Shown here in pieces: positions 5,824 through 6,027 of a DNA stretch of 6,027 bases. The position numbers were made by a program, and so were the translations under genes. A model generated the notes under the pieces. The model made no database searches. It was not told where the DNA came from and saw nothing but the letters and a program-made list of their open reading frames with translations. Source of the DNA: an uncultured archaeon. GTDB taxonomy: Archaea; Thermoproteota; Nitrososphaeria; Conexivisphaerales; CALBHZ01. The stretch lies in contig CALBHZ010000175.1 of assembly GCA_937892815.1 (NCBI GenBank), forward strand, positions 1-6,027. Direction: 5' to 3'. Position 1 is the first letter of the stretch. Every line of letters begins with the position of its first letter.

Positions 5824-6025
5824 GCATAAGCGTTCCTCCACATCTCTTACATTTTTTGATGTGTAGAGGGCTAGCCCACCCGCACTTCGCGCAAACGCCC
5901 ACACTCGCCATCAACTTGCAGTATGGCAATGATTCCACCTTGGAGGTAATGGATGCTAACCCTTCCGCATCGGTCCATACTTCTATGTATATACCTCCAT
6001 CTAATGAATTAATTAATTGAATAAT
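5813..6025 (-). CDS. C-terminal part of an unidentified zinc-ribbon protein (5' end outside window)
   Basis: On the minus strand one frame stays open from the window edge to a TAA at 5815-5813, giving 70 residues that begin IIQLINSLDGGIYIEVWTDA. The other two minus frames hit stops within about 20 bp of the edge. The peptide has a short alpha/beta-looking segment (1-42) followed by a zinc ribbon with C45-x2-C48-GW and C59-x2-C62-GG, ending MPTH. Ordered knuckles, charged residues between them and an intact frame against nrdJ's end make it a real gene. The parent family is not recognised; small zinc-ribbon domains at the C-terminus occur in archaeal RNA- or DNA-binding proteins, but nothing here decides that. 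It converges on nrdJ and overlaps its last 11 bp, so neither gene has a separate terminator region. It is not an echo of the nrdJ cysteine tail: spacing and sequence differ. Confidence 0.75.
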   Translation of the reverse strand: MIQLINSLDGGIYIEVWTDAEGLASITSKVESLPYCKLMASVGVCAKCGWASPLHIKKCKRCGGTLMPTH

Positions 6026-6027
6026 CT

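Overview
The window comes from an archaeon, most probably a thermophile of the Crenarchaeota/TACK side. Four of its proteins belong to families that are archaeal or typical of archaea: aTrm56 tRNA methylase, archaeal MBF1, archaeal NAC and an archaeal PUA protein. Codons are rich in AGA, AGG and ATA, TTG start codons occur, and most genes have an archaeal TATA box about 26 bp before the start codon with no Shine-Dalgarno sequence, i.e. mostly leaderless messages. The lineage is an inference from gene content; no rRNA gene is present to fix it.

Layout from left to right: (1) the first 13 codons of a leftward gene (38 down to 1) that leaves the window; (2) aTrm56, rightward, divergent from it and apparently sharing its TATA region; (3) a leftward pair mbf1-hflX (2267 to 639) with only 3 bp between them, whose hflX end runs 4 bp into the end of trm56; (4) a 79-bp divergent promoter region; (5) a rightward pair of a PUA-domain protein and NAC (2347-3165) separated by 6 bp; (6) a 159-bp control region; (7) nrdJ, a complete 832-residue class II (adenosylcobalamin-dependent) ribonucleotide reductase (3325-5823); (8) the last 70 codons of a leftward zinc-ribbon protein, overlapping the end of nrdJ by 11 bp. 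The window is packed, with no gene-free stretch above 160 bp.

Functionally, most of the left half concerns translation and gene expression: tRNA modification (aTrm56), a ribosome-associated GTPase (HflX), a TBP/ribosome-associated helix-turn-helix protein (MBF1), a probable RNA-binding PUA protein and the nascent-chain factor NAC. nrdJ supplies deoxyribonucleotides for DNA synthesis. No mobile element, CRISPR array, tRNA, rRNA or defence system is visible, and I see no evidence of an undescribed multi-gene system.

The most unusual part is the control region before nrdJ. It holds two copies of a near-palindromic 15-bp element 93 bp apart, on opposite strands, each abutting a TATA-like box followed by CATC. 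Between them is a 10-bp hairpin, and a perfect CTTAATTAAG palindrome follows. This looks like a tandem regulated promoter with a structured leader, but it is a prediction from sequence only.
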